Assembly: GCA_006384855.1 (NCBI GenBank)
Contig: VCJN01003345.1
Location: 1-64,000 of the forward strand
Direction of reading: 5' to 3'
DNA: 64,000 bases
DNA from: Tetraselmis striata
Taxonomy: Eukaryota; Chlorophyta; Chlorodendrophyceae; Chlorodendrales; Chlorodendraceae
The first letter of the stretch is position 1. Each line of letters begins with the position of its first letter. This document shows positions 1 through 10,078 of the stretch, piece after piece. Both the position numbers and the translations under genes were made by a program. The notes below the pieces were generated by a model that was not told where the DNA came from, made no database searches, and was given only the letters and a program-made list of their open reading frames with translations.

Positions 1-573
1 GATGCGCTTTTTCTGCTCATAGTGAGTAAATGTTGTTTTTGACCAGAAAATGGCATAATACGATTGAATGCGTTTCAGCTTTTTGGGGCTGCGCATGCTC
101 CCAAGCTTTCGCGCACGGAAAGTATAATAGATGGTGAATAAATTGTGTAAGTGTTGTGCCAGCTGGATGATGGTGTGGCATCACACCCTTGCATACGCCA
201 CTATCCCTACGTTTTTCTTTGCGTTCGAAAGGGACGTACTGGAAATGCGATCCGTTGGTAGCATAGCATGCGACGCGCTATATGGCCCAAGCTTCACCAG
301 CATGCGAGTAGCCCATATCAAAACCCTTTTGATGCGCCACTGCCATGACGTACCGCGGGAGGTGTGCATGAAAGATAGGCATTGTGCCAAAACACTCAGT
401 ATTGCCAAGTCGCAGATAGAAACTTTCAAGCATCACCAGCAAAAACTTGTCTAGAAACATGGAATATAATGGGACACAATGCAAAGTTGTTGGTCCACGT
501 TAGAGCATTCATGGACTCGAGTCTGAGGCACAATGGCTTGCATCGAAGCGCCCGTGACGTGGCCTAACACTTG
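1..573. other. Unassigned sequence left of the solo LTR
   Basis: No protein family is recognised on either strand. A 107-codon plus-strand frame (131-454) has no motif I can name and overlaps equally long frames on the other strand, so I do not call a gene. The last four bases (CTTG, 570-573) are one half of the target-site duplication of the adjacent solo LTR. Confidence 0.5.
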
Positions 574-1060
574 TGCGACAGTCTCAGCCGGATAGAGACT
601 GCAAGGACAAACAAAGGTGGGTGTGCAGTGGTGGTGCAAAGGCGAGAGGCTACAGTGTTTTTCAGCATAGAACAATTGTTACAAGTTGTCGCCACCCGCT
701 GCTACTAGTAATCTAGCTATCGTCGGCATTGGCCATCAGGCCATGCCGACCACTAGCAGCACGCCCACTGCAAAGGGCGTCACCATGGAGAGTCAGACTG
801 AAGGCAGAACGTCAGCCCCGTCATTGTACGGCAATACATAATATATGCCCTGCACTGTCAAGAATAGAATATATCTGACAGACAGGCAGACATAATTATA
901 TATAATACAGCAGGCCGATATACGAGTACTCGTGCGCGTGACATGCGCGCACTCGTACTCTAGTACCCGTAGAATGTACATCATTCAGTGGTACCGGCTC
1001 TCGTACTGTATTATGCCAAAGATAGCGCATGATAGGTTACAATACAGTGTAACTGTCACA
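574..1060 (-). repeat. Solo LTR of Ty3 family A (copy A3)
   Basis: The 487-bp segment begins TGCGACAGTCTC and ends AACTGTCACA in plus orientation, matching the ends of the LTRs at 26313-26833 and 50830-51325; on the minus strand it reads TG...CA. It shares the AGAGACTG..GGACAAACAAA block, the CACCACCCGCTGCT block and a GTAC-rich inverted repeat (about 920-965). It is flanked by a 4-bp direct duplication, CTTG at 570-573 and 1061-1064. No primer-binding site or polypurine tract abuts it. This is what LTR-LTR recombination leaves after deleting the element body. Confidence 0.85.
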
Positions 1061-1938
1061 CTTGCCCCATATGTCTGAAAACGCGTTTTTGGGCCCGTAG
1101 AGCCCTTAAACGTCACAGAATCGCAAATCTGAGCGCAAAAATCCAGGCTACACAAGTCCCTTTCATATCTTGAGGGCGCTTTAGCTATGGCTTCTCCAAC
1201 GCGACCTCGTATGCCTCAATCTGTCGCCGTTTCGCAAATATGCCCCTTGTCACGCCTCCCAAAACTGCGATTGCAGCACAATATTCCCGACATTGACAGA
1301 GCTCGGATTCGTCTACCCTCTCGCGTAGAGACTCGTTTTTACTCAATAAAAAGCAGGGAGTGGTCGTATGACACCACTATGTCGACGAATCTCGAAGAAA
1401 AATGTACTTGTACTTGGCAAAAAACTTATATGCTCCGAAACCGCTTACAGTGCTGAAATTGAGGCACTGTTGCAGCGTGTCTGCCACTTTGTCTGCTACT
1501 TCTCTGCGCCAAAGTAAGCGATATTTCCCGATTAGCGACGACACACCCAGCCACGATTGAGCATACTTGCAGTTCGTCGAATGGCATATAGTAATATTGC
1601 CATATACTATCATAACATCGAATTCCCGCGTGTCGTATGACTTGGGGGGGCAAGACTTTTGTCTGCATGTGTAAATGACATTGTTATATGCTGTAGCGCC
1701 AAAATAGCTGCTATTAAGAACCACTATACTAATAGTATATAGTGAATAATGGTGGCGAGTGGATAAGTGGACGCATCGAATACTACGCCGCTTATGCGGT
1801 TATGCCAGGCGTATTATGCGTCAAACCCGTTGCCACAGTACGGTGTGGGTGTTCCCGCGGGAATTGTGGCCGGACTGCACATTATGATACAATTACACAC
1901 CTGAGTATTTCCAACTGCCCGCCGATTAGCCCGGATTA
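1061..1938. other. Unassigned intergenic sequence
   Basis: No recognisable coding family, RNA or repeat. Short frames on both strands (1187-1456 plus, 1377-1724 minus) overlap one another and carry no motif. The plus frame just before the next entry (1742-1939) could be more of the same decayed LINE but shows no family signature. Confidence 0.4.
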
Positions 1939-2214
1939 ATGCCATGCCTGAGCGGTTCCTTGAACACTGTCTGCCATATATATGCAGCATGTGGCGGAGG
2001 TGAATATGAGACTATCGAACGTGTGTTGGTGGAGTGCCCGCGGTGGGGGTATCACCGTCATAATTCTAGGTTGGTAGTTCCGAAGTTCAGGGATTTTATT
2101 AGTAGTCAGGTTATTGCGTCAACACCTGAGGAAGTAACTGCCTTTATTTCGGGCGGGGTCCCCCCCTCCCTTCACGGCGCCCTTGATTTTACTGGGAATG
2201 GGAAATGTTTTTAG
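1939..2214 (+). pseudogene. Possible LINE ORF2 C-terminal fragment
   Basis: A 91-codon frame contains ACGGGEYETIERVLVECPRW. This resembles the Cys-rich tail common at the C-terminus of non-LTR retrotransposon polyproteins (C-x-C-G-x-x-E-T-x-x-H-x-L-x-x-C-P), with Arg in place of the usual His. No reverse transcriptase or RNase H precedes it in readable form and no poly(A) tail follows. If correct it is only the last piece of a 5'-truncated LINE. The call rests on one short motif, so a chance match is possible. Confidence 0.35.
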
Positions 2215-3117
2215 CTATGGCGTCGGGCCTTCCCTCAATCACATCGCCTTCTTTGTTGCACATGTATCGCACTCCCGAAATGCTTTGCTCCGCGGGTTGG
2301 GGCTTGCCCCAATTCGCATTACTCGAATGGGCCGACGCCCAAACGGGTAGGCCGGACCTTTCGTGGTCTGTGCAGGGTATTTTGATGGCATTGTTTTAGA
2401 CGGTGATCCAACAATGTTGGAAATTCCGTCACATGCGTCCAATTAGTCTTGAAGATTGCTTCGGCAATTTGCTTCTTGACCATAACGGAACGTCGCCTAC
2501 GCAAGGCTTTCCGTAACTGGACCGCAGTCTAAACGGCCGTTGTAGAGACGCTGCAAGTGTTTCACTTGTGCCCATCCTGTCCCGGGGGCGAAAAAAAAAC
2601 GCCGCTCTATTATACGTAAATATATTTGTGAATGTATACATACATGTGTATATATTCGCGAAGGATTGTGAATTTAGAATACGGGTTTGGATTTGAAAAA
2701 ACGATGTATGACAGGCGCGCGGTAAATTCCAGCATGTATGTAGTATATGAATAAAAGGATTGTTATGTATCAAAAAAAATACCATATCGGTGTTCAATAG
2801 TTGGCCGAGCACGAGATAAGCTTTGGCGAGAATGAAACCGGTCCTCTCAGTTCTGAAACAAGTGCTGAAATGGAATAATATGCGCCCATATGCTAGTATA
2901 TAATGTAGTCTTGTTGTGCACGTAGGAGTTACGGCACAATCGTGCTTGTACGTGCCTTTACTAGGTTTTTCTGATGGGTCATAATCGTATCAGAGATCGT
3001 ATTATCATCGTCAATAATATCATCACATGCGTGTTTAGGGCTTAATATACATGGCAAATAAGAGAACGAGTACGAGTATATCCGATACATCGACAACAAC
3101 AGCAACATACAATATTT
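2215..3117. other. Unassigned AT-richer sequence
   Basis: No gene recognised. The stretch holds an A9 run near 2590 and several short TATA-like or TACATA motifs (2610-2660, 2900). Overlapping minus-strand frames at 2239-2812 have no family resemblance. Confidence 0.4.
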
Positions 3118-3189
3118 ATCTTTCGCGGATGTGGCGAACGAACGTGATAGTTCACGTTATATCGTTCGGACATTAGGCGAGTGAAGTAA
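3118..3189. repeat. 72-bp direct repeat, copy 1
   Basis: Identical by eye to 3386-3457. The core can fold: CGAACG-AACGTGA-TAGT-TCACGTT-ATAT-CGTTCG, a stem with a small bulge. The two copies lie 268 bp apart just left of the DIRS-like element. Confidence 0.9.
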
Positions 3190-3304
3190 GCAGGTAAGTA
3201 CAACGGCACTTACCTGCCAAGCCCCCGCACCGCTAACCCCGCACCCGGCATGGACACAGATATCCGAAACCCGGGGCGGAGATAGCAGTGAGGTTTATAA
3301 CCAT

Positions 3305-3385
3305 CACCGCCGCCGGGAATCGAACACTGAGCCAACCGCATACGAAGCGAACGACATAACGGGGTACTCGTCTAACCACAAAGGC
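3305..3385 (-). other. tRNA-like (Pol III A/B box) sequence
   Basis: On the minus strand TGGTTAGACGAG (3368-3379) fits the internal A box and TTCGATTCC (3316-3324) fits the B box, at a spacing found in tRNA genes and tRNA-derived SINEs. I could not form a proper T stem or acceptor stem, so this is not called a functional tRNA. It sits between two identical 72-bp repeats. It may be a tRNA-derived SINE head or chance. Confidence 0.3.
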
Positions 3386-3457
3386 ATCTTTCGCGGATGT
3401 GGCGAACGAACGTGATAGTTCACGTTATATCGTTCGGACATTAGGCGAGTGAAGTAA
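3386..3457. repeat. 72-bp direct repeat, copy 2
   Basis: Perfect second copy of 3118-3189, ending four bases before the left end of the DIRS-like element. Confidence 0.9.
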
Positions 3458-3460
3458 TAT

Positions 3461-3565
3461 ATGGTCATGCATATTGGTAATATAGTAAAGATTAGAGGTT
3501 GGTTTGAATTACACCGGGCAAACGGCCGCTTCATATTCCGCTAGCAACACCGCTATGTCTAGGCA
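3461..3565 (+). repeat. Split direct repeat A1 of the PAT-like element
   Basis: Shares ACACCGGGCAAAC, TATTCCGCTAGCAAC and CCGCTATGTCTAGGCA with 9449-9535, with a few substitutions and an indel near the start. Confidence 0.75.
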
Positions 3566-3592
3566 GACGACTGGGAGGCAACGCTCACGATT

Positions 3593-3910
3593 ATGCAAGC
3601 GCTTAAATTGCAATTCGACAGCCCATCGACCCGGCGAGAAATACATGAGGATCAGATAAATCAGCGGCGTGCCAATCCCGCGACCAACTACGACGAGGAC
3701 GAGCGTGGTAACGACCCGATGCAAGACTCCCGGGCAACAGCTGCGACGGAGGACAACGACGGCGAAGACTGCGGTGAGTTGATCGACTCCCGCAACTCGC
3801 CGGTAGACGACCCACCCCGTGCCTATCACGGCATCCTCCCCACGGCGTTCCCGACCAGCCGATGCCGGGCGCGTCGTCATCGTGTACGAGTACCCGGTAT
3901 GCTAGCGTAG
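3593..3910 (+). CDS. Unrecognised acidic ORF in the DIRS-like leader
   Basis: A 105-codon frame, rich in Asp, Glu, Arg and Asn, lies between repeat A1 and the reverse transcriptase, where DIRS elements carry their first (gag-like) ORF. No motif is recognised and the opposite strand is open over much of the same span, so this may be a fragment of ORF1 or a chance frame. Confidence 0.25.
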   Translation: MQALKLQFDSPSTRREIHEDQINQRRANPATNYDEDERGNDPMQDSRATAATEDNDGEDCGELIDSRNSPVDDPPRAYHGILPTAFPTSRCRARRHRVRVPGMLA

Positions 3911-4262
3911 TTACTTCAGCCAATCGAATTTCATAGGAGGTAAAAACGCGGCACGGTGAAGCCCCGGTAAAATCTTACGGGATGCCTTTTTCAGCTCTTT
4001 CGTTTCGTTTTCGACGGCCCTTCCATTCTCGTCGTGAGATGCACTGCGCAATGTACGGTTAGTACTCAGCGCAGCAAAATGAGAGGGGGTTCAGGGACCG
4101 ATCTTGCCCGACACAAAGTTGTCCCCATCGAATTTGACGACGTCTAGGACCGTGACCGAGCCGGATTTTCAATTTTCGTTTTTAATTTTGATATAATGAT
4201 ATATTGCACCACGTACTAAAACGGCTTTGCGGCGTGTACGAGGAAAACCCGATATCAACATT
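3911..4262. other. Unassigned DIRS-like internal sequence
   Basis: No domain recognised between the leader ORF and the reverse transcriptase. A short AT-rich stretch (4165-4205) interrupts otherwise GC-rich sequence. Confidence 0.35.
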
Positions 4263-5862
4263 TTAGGAACGCCGTGTCTTCGACCTCGCCGAGCACGAGC
4301 TCTCCCCCAACGTTGTCGACGGCATCCTCGCCGCCCTCGAAGACAAGCGCCTCGAGGTCGGCCTCGCCGCTGCAACCAAGGCGCGGTTCAAGAAGAGGGA
4401 GCGAGAGAAGGCCCCCGACACCGCCGCCTTGCGAAAGATCAAGGACAAGACGGCGTGCGAGCAGAGTGAGCGGGAGCGCCGTGCTGCGGAGGCCAGTAAG
4501 GGGCGGTCGACGTGCGCTTGGTGGGCGGTGTCGCGGGCCTTCTCGTACCGAAGCTTAGCGACAACCATTGGCGGTTCATTCTCGACCTACGCGTGCTCAA
4601 CATATCTACTGCGCTCGGAAGCGCTTCTGGATGGAGACGCTCATGGGTGTGCGACACCTCGTCAAGAAAGGGGACAACAGGTTCTCCTACGACCTTCAAG
4701 ACGGCTTCTACGCCTTGGGCATCGCGCCCTCCTACCAAGACTACTTATTCATTGTCAACATCCTCGGCGACGCACTATACCCGCTCTGCGGGCTACCGAT
4801 GAAGTGGTCGCTGAGCACTTACTACTTCGTCACCTTCACCATGACATTTGTGCGGCATGAACGCTCCCTGTGAACCCCTACGCCGGTTGGCAATGTGCCC
4901 CGCTCGCGCCGCTGGCTCCGGAGAGGCAGTGGCGGGGAGCTCGAGTCTTACCATACGTGGGCGACTTCTTGATGTTCGCCTCGTCGGAGCTGAAGGCGGT
5001 GGAGCTCCGCCCGCGCGTCGCCGACATGCTGCAGGACGGCTTGGGGCTGCAACGCAATCCCACGAAGGGACTATGGGAGCCCGTACAATACGGACAACAC
5101 CTGGGGGTGGACATCGGCACAACTATGCGATGGTTTATGCCCCAGAGATCGAGTTGCCCAAGTTGTCGCAGCAAGCCAAGCATTTGCTTCAGCGGGCCGT
5201 CCGCAACACGCAACGGCTGCCCGTCCGAGAGTTGCAGTCCATGGCGGGCCGGGCACGGTACATGTACATGGCAATCATCCCGGCCGGCCGCTTCTTCTTG
5301 CGGGAGCTACACGACGTCGTAGGCTCCAAGTGGGGTGGCCGCGTCCGGATGACGCAAAACTCCGTCGGGACGTGCATCAGCGGTAGACACATGTGCCCGC
5401 TCAGTCCAACGGCAAGCCAATCCACATGCCCGCCGAGACCGCGTACATCCACTGTCACAACTAACCCTAGCTACGGGTGGGGGGCGGTGCTCAACTGCCA
5501 CATGTGGCGCGAGGCATTTAGGGGCCGGGAACGAGCGGCAGCACATTACCTGGAAGGAGCACAAGGCCCTCCGGCTGGCGGTGGAGTCCTTCCTGCCGCA
5601 TCTCGCTTGTCGCCGCATGTTGTTGCACGAAGGCATCAGGTATGCAACGTCCTCGACTCCTCGCCGGGCTCACCGCCCAGTCCCCGGAGACTATGGCAGA
5701 GCTGCGCCGGCTGTGGTAATTGTTGGACAGCAACGGTATTTATGTCAGGGCGCGCTACATCCCGCAGTCGGCCGCCAACGTGTGGGCGGACCGCCTGAGC
5801 ATGCACCTGGACAGCGACGGCTGGCAGCCGGACCCCGTGCTCTTCGCGGAGCTTAAGGCCGA
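4263..5862 (+). pseudogene. DIRS-like reverse transcriptase-RNase H (broken)
   Basis: Translation in shifting plus-strand frames gives the DIRS/PAT reverse transcriptase: LSDNHWRFILDLRVLN (about 4560), FWMETLMGVRHLVKKGD, DLQDGFYALGIAP, GLPMKWSLSTYYF (about 4790), then PYVGDFLMFASS (4945-4990). The catalytic box is normally YVDD; here the first Asp codon reads Gly (GGC), predicting an inactive enzyme. RNase H-like sequence follows (YGWGAVLN near 5475, ITWKEHKAL near 5545, ARYIPQSAANVWADRLS near 5755). At least four frameshifts are needed, so no protein is made. A helical Arg/Lys/Glu-rich segment precedes the polymerase. Confidence 0.8.
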
Positions 5863-6285
5863 GTGGGGACCCACTCCACCGACTGCTTCGAGTCGGCCTT
5901 GAACTCGATGCTACCCCGCTACGACGCGGCGTGGCTGGACCCGGGCTGCGAGATAGTGGACTCCTTTCACCTGTCCGATGCGAGTTGGCGGGAAGAGAAC
6001 AACTATACATCCCGCCCTTTGCCGCTTATGTTTGACTTGGCTCAGAAGCTGCGGTTGAGCGGAGCCGCAGCCAACGTCGCGACTCCCGGTGGGAGGGCAA
6101 GGTGTGGCACAAGGCCCTCACCCTCCGAGATGGATGTCGCCGCGCGGGTGGTGCGTACTCAACGCCCCGAGCTCTTCATGCCGGGGCGCAATGCGGGATG
6201 GGGTGTGCTCGGGGCGCCGCGCTGGGCCGTGAGCATCTTCCGGATCCCGTTCCGGCATGTCCGCACTTGCGCCGGGGCGCCGTAA
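5863..6285 (+). pseudogene. Methyltransferase-like domain of the DIRS-like element
   Basis: ESALNSMLPRYDAAWLDPGCE, then SDASWREENN and NVATPGGRARCGTRP. This matches the region after RNase H in DIRS elements, generally described as a Dam-like (N6-adenine) methyltransferase domain. Where the motif IV NPPW-type tetrapeptide is expected, the reading is SRPL, so the active-site motif is lost. The tail RPELFMPGRNAGWGVLGAPRW belongs to the same family pattern. One frame change is needed near 6100. Identification rests on position and flanking pattern. Confidence 0.55.
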
Positions 6286-6539
6286 GCTACCATGACGCTT
6301 TCCCCCGAACGAGGACTGCCCATGGTACGTTCCGCGCGGAGGCGCGCGCCTCCCGACAGAGGTACTATTTTGACATTGGGCCCGGTGGCACCAATCCGTG
6401 CTGGGCCGACACTAAGCGCCCGTACCATTACATCCGCACAATGTTGGGCACCGATCGGCTCGGCGAAACGGCGCTGAACCCGCTTACCTCGGCCCGGTCC
6501 AATGCGCCAACGAGACGCACGGCGGCGCGACCAAGCTTT

Positions 6540-6824
6540 CTTCCGAGTATGCAATCCCCCGCCATGGCGGGTGCCGCGGTGTCTACCATCGCGCGGTACA
6601 TCGCGTGGCAGAGACTGCGACTCTGCGAGGCGCGGTCCAGGCCAAGAGCCTGCATCCCTAAATGTCGGCCATGAACGGCTTCTACCGCGATCACGGCGTG
6701 GAGCCCCAACGCGACTTCATCGCCAAGATGTGGAAGGGCATGGCGGCATCGCAGGTGGCTGGAGAAGGACCCACTCGGAGTCCGCAATATTGCAGCGTGT
6801 TTCAGACGGCGTAATCCAAGACTA
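6540..6824 (+). pseudogene. DIRS tyrosine recombinase, N-terminal (SAM-like) part
   Basis: Frames spell STIARYIAWQRLR..CEARS, then MSAMNGFYRDHGVEPQRDFIAKMWKGMAASQV. This is the helical core-binding domain that starts DIRS-type tyrosine recombinases (phage-integrase-like). One stop (TAA at the HP/MSAMNG junction) and one frame change interrupt it. The domain stops abruptly near 6800, where AT-rich unrelated sequence begins; the catalytic C-terminus reappears at about 9.1 kb. Confidence 0.6.
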
Positions 6825-8485
6825 AGATGTGCAATTGACGAGAATTTACATATTGAAAGTTTTTTATCCGTGTAGCTTTCTATCACAGCTGTCATTATTT
6901 CAAAAGCTGTATGGTTTTACATTGTTTTTAAAACTATTAATTGGAATTTATTATTTATTGATGCTTTGTAATTCTTGTAAACTAACAACGTATTTAGAAT
7001 CGCACTATTGTTGTTTCTGCTAAGAATTACACGCCCTAGAATTACTGTCATTCGGTCCCCTACGCGCCAACCAACATGAATGTTAAAGCACTGATATTGG
7101 CGGAGCGAACTCACGAGGAGCTGAGCAGCTCGTGGGAGCCCAATCAGCATCCCCGTATCAAGTTGTTCCTCGCGGCGATCACTGGCGGTGCTCGGCATGT
7201 ATACGCGTTCTACGCGCGTGGCAAAGCGGGCGTGCAGTGCGCTACGGGCGATATTTCGTCGTTCCGCCGGACGGCTCTCTTTTGTTGCACGCCTGGGCGG
7301 TGGTCCCCATTGGTTTCCTATTTCCCTTTCGGTTTTTCTGGTCGTTCCTTGGCGTTCAGCATTTCCCTATACCCTATGGTTCCTTGGCGACTTGGTGGCT
7401 TATTCTTGGTTCCCGTGGCTCTCCCTCGGTTCTTGGCTACCTGGTCTCATGCTTGACCGTTGGTTTCAGGCTTGTCTCCCTCTTTTGCTGGCAACCTTTC
7501 ACAGTTGCGTTTAGTTCTGCTTTGAGTGCGCATACGTTCAAGCAGTGATGTAAGGAAAAAATACCGTACACACAAGAGGCAGCGTGGAGTGGAACCCGAC
7601 AGTAAGTTATAGTGCCGCATTCCGGCACAGACGCAGCCCCGGCTCCTGGCACTACTGCAATATTTTGATGCTACACCAGTCCACATAAGCCTTTGCACCA
7701 AGAAATCTGCACGTATCCTCGCTTCGGTGCCCAAGCCATGGGGCCACGGGGCCATGGAACCTTGAAATCCAGTGTATGCAATCCTTCTACGCCAAGGAGG
7801 CAGCCGTATCTCCCGGTTATCGCACTTTTAGAATTGTTCTTCGGCAATGGCATTGCTTGGCACCCGGCTAAAACCACAGAAAAAACGGGCGATGAACAGG
7901 GGGCAACTTGTTGCCGGGGTAGCTACCACCCGTCGCATATGTCCGCGCGCTGCCGGTGGTGGGTGGACGTACGTATACGTGCGCTGTAAGACGACCGAGC
8001 TTGAGCCCAATCCATGCACGCTACCGATGCGATGCATGGCATTTCCATGAGAGTGCGCCAGTATTCCCGTCGTCATGATGGGGTCAATCATCCCACTGTT
8101 TCCCAAGCAGCAAGAAAAGCGCGCCGTTGGCTGCGCCTCGCTGGGTGAAAGTAGCACACATAAAATGCCTTCGATTCCATAGGTGCATGCTTATACCGCC
8201 CGCACCGTAGGCTCAGCGTGGGCTAGCCCCCTCTACAACAATGTCGCCACTGCTGCATAGGTCTGCGCACATGTTGTCACACATATCACCCATCACCCAA
8301 GGGGAAAACCCAAAAATGATGACGGGGTCCGCGCGACGTGGAGACCTATCCAAGGGGTCCTCGCGCCTGGGAGCTTGCGTGGAAGGGCACATTACATGCC
8401 TTCATCATGCGCCCCCACCCAAAGTGAGTGGGCTGGCTGGGATACTAGGACAGGGGAGGAGGGGGTAACTTTGAGAGGCCATTAT
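6825..8485. other. Unrecognised insert splitting the recombinase
   Basis: Starts AT-rich (6830-7020), then GC-rich with a plus frame at 7076-7456 (ERTHEELSSSWEPNQHPRIK at its start) that has no family I know and becomes Trp/Phe/Leu low-complexity after 7260. Another open stretch at 7828-8157 (minus) is equally unsupported. The composition change at 6825 suggests an insertion into the DIRS-like element. Confidence 0.4.
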
Positions 8486-8591
8486 ATTTCGGCGTTATAT
8501 CAAATTGGGCTGAAAATTAATCCGTCGGAAAGCGCAGGTAACGGGCTTTCCATCGCACTAATTTGAGCCCGATCTGATAAAACGCCGAAAT
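8486..8591. repeat. 106-bp palindromic MITE-like repeat
   Basis: Terminal inverted arms ATTTCGGCGTT..AATTGGGCT and AGCCC..AACGCCGAAAT pair in about 23 of 26 positions. An inner arm GGAAAGC/GCTTTCC continues the hairpin around a short loop. Both flanks are ATTAT-rich (8481-8485 and 8594-8598), compatible with a short A/T target duplication. No coding capacity. Confidence 0.6.
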
Positions 8592-9119
8592 GTTATTATG
8601 AATTAAAATAACGTGATTGCAATATTACTGCTTCTTGCAGGGCGAACAACCAGTTTGCGAATGTCGCATGCAGCCCGCTAGCTGACCATCGACTCCAAAC
8701 CATGCGCCGCGCGGCATGGGGTAGGTGGCCAGCACATGTATCTCGGCGACCATGGGAGAAAAACACGGTTTCTTATGTCCAAATGTCGGCGTGCCGTGCG
8801 CTCAAACCGTTCACAGCTCGGCCGTGCAGCACTTGTTACACTGGCAGTACCGCATAACAGGCGACATGCGCGCCCCGCGCGCCGTCGCATTGGCCCTAGC
8901 ACACCATGTGCACGCTCTTTCATGGTTATCCTCGCAATGGCTGCAACGGCGTAGACTATGCGTGCTGGGTTTACCGACTACAAGCGACCAAACCCAAATC
9001 ATACGCGTAAAAACATGCAGCGACTTTTGTGGGCTGCTGTACACGCGCCAGCTACAGTGCCGGGCACGGGCTGCCGAAGGCTCAATGGGCAACCACCCAC
9101 AGCGAGCCGACGGCTAAGT
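8592..9119. other. Probable recombinase middle region, too decayed to read
   Basis: Lies between the MITE-like palindrome and the readable catalytic end of the recombinase. Plus frames at 8725-9117 contain HHVHALSWLSSQW and RVKTCSD, which could be recombinase core, but I cannot place the first catalytic Arg. No other feature seen. Confidence 0.35.
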
Positions 9120-9375
9120 GGACCTCAGACACCGTCACCGCTTGGCTGCAGCGCTTGGCACAGGAGCTGGGGGAGCAACGACGGCTTTCTGTGGACATCG
9201 CACTCGCTGTGCAAGGGCGCCGCTGCTGCAGCATACGGCATCGGCGTCGTGCTGCAGACAATGAAGCACTTCGGCGGCTAGGTTGTGTTGTCCAGCGTCG
9301 TGCTGGACTACATCGACCCAACAGCCTTGACGTGCGTTGCTTCTTGGCAGTTCTTAGGGTGGTGCACCCCCTGGT
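9120..9375 (+). pseudogene. DIRS tyrosine recombinase, catalytic C-terminus
   Basis: The plus frame reads FLWTSHSLCKGAAAAAYGIG, VVLQTMKHFGG, a TAG, then SSVVLDYIDPTALTCVAS and WQFLGW. This is the DIRS recombinase end: the HxxR box and the Tyr nucleophile region (LDYIDPT). The HxxR Arg is Cys (HSLC), and the conserved Trp after GG is a TAG stop (TGG to TAG), so the enzyme would be dead and truncated. It lies directly before repeats B1 and A2, as in PAT elements. Confidence 0.8.
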
Positions 9376-9422
9376 GGGGCCGGCATCCCACTGCGGCCTG
9401 CCCGCCCATGGATGGCATGATG

Positions 9423-9449
9423 GCAAAATGCGGGCCCTCCCTGCTTAAA
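9423..9449 (+). repeat. Split direct repeat B1
   Basis: GCAAAATGCGGGCCCTCCCTG followed by CTTAAA resembles 9738-9763 at about 20 of 26 positions. It abuts repeat A2. Confidence 0.55.
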
Positions 9450-9535
9450 TAGTCATATTGATAATATAGAGGTTCGAGTTACACCGGGCAAACAGCAGCT
9501 TCGTATTCCGCTAGCAACGCCGCTATGTCTAGGCA
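9449..9535 (+). repeat. Split direct repeat A2
   Basis: Second copy of the 3461-3565 segment, placed right after the recombinase and B1. This is the arrangement that lets PAT-type elements template a circular intermediate. Confidence 0.75.
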
Positions 9536-9737
9536 CCGCCGGTGGCCAGCGGCACACGCGCCAGCCCCAGTCAGCCCTGCTATATGACGCTCCGAAGCAG
9601 CGGCGGGAGTCCACCTTCTACCTTTGCACCAGCTTGACAGCTTGCGCGCCCACCCAGCCTCCCTTTTTCTCATTGCAGATTGCATGGCTCCGTGGGCCTG
9701 TTTTTACCTACCAAAATGTAAGCCAGTCACATCTCAG

Positions 9738-9763
9738 GCAAAGTCGGCCCCTCCGTGCTTAAA
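9738..9763 (+). repeat. Split direct repeat B2
   Basis: Resembles B1 (9423-9449), sharing the CGTGCTTAAA-like end. Taken as the right terminus of the PAT-like element. Confidence 0.5.
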
Positions 9764-10078
9764 CATCTGCTACCTTTGTAAATTAAGTTAGTTTAATCGT
9801 TAAACATCTTAGCAGTCGCGGCTGTGAATTAGGTACACGGCTACTCTTATCACTATTTTGCGAAGCATAACCATTACATGCATATAATCCCTGATTACAG
9901 TAAAGGCTGAAAATTGAGCTTGCAATCAAAGTCGCAACCCATCAGACTGTTCCGCTATAGTTATTTCATCTACATTTGACCTCTATATCTCATCAGCTAT
10001 GATCCAAATCCGCTCCATTCGCAGTTCCTCCTGCCATTAGTACCGCCACACAGCAGGCAAGAGCATAGCGCCAGTTTC
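9764..10078. other. Spacer before the glycosyltransferase
   Basis: AT-rich, no recognised feature. It may hold the promoter of the next gene but I see no clear TATA box at a fixed distance. Confidence 0.4.

Larger units (their letters stand above)
3461..9763 (+). mobile_element. Degenerate DIRS/PAT-like retrotransposon
   Basis: The coding order reverse transcriptase, RNase H, methyltransferase-like domain, tyrosine recombinase is that of DIRS-order elements. The ends show the split direct repeats of PAT-type elements: segment A at the left (3461-3565), then B (9423-9449) and A again (9449-9535) just after the recombinase, then B again (9738-9763). Coding parts carry many frameshifts and lesions at catalytic positions. 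About 1.6 kb between the N- and C-terminal parts of the recombinase is not recognisable and is probably an insertion. Boundaries come from the repeats and are accurate to roughly 10-20 bp. Confidence 0.75.

Noticed and set aside
3305-3385. Functional tRNA gene on the minus strand
   Set aside because: A and B boxes fit, but the T stem and acceptor stem do not pair.
4848-5798. 316-codon plus-strand ORF as a gene
   Set aside because: It mixes frames across the DIRS reverse transcriptase; the family motifs lie in alternating frames, so the long ORF is a by-product of decay.
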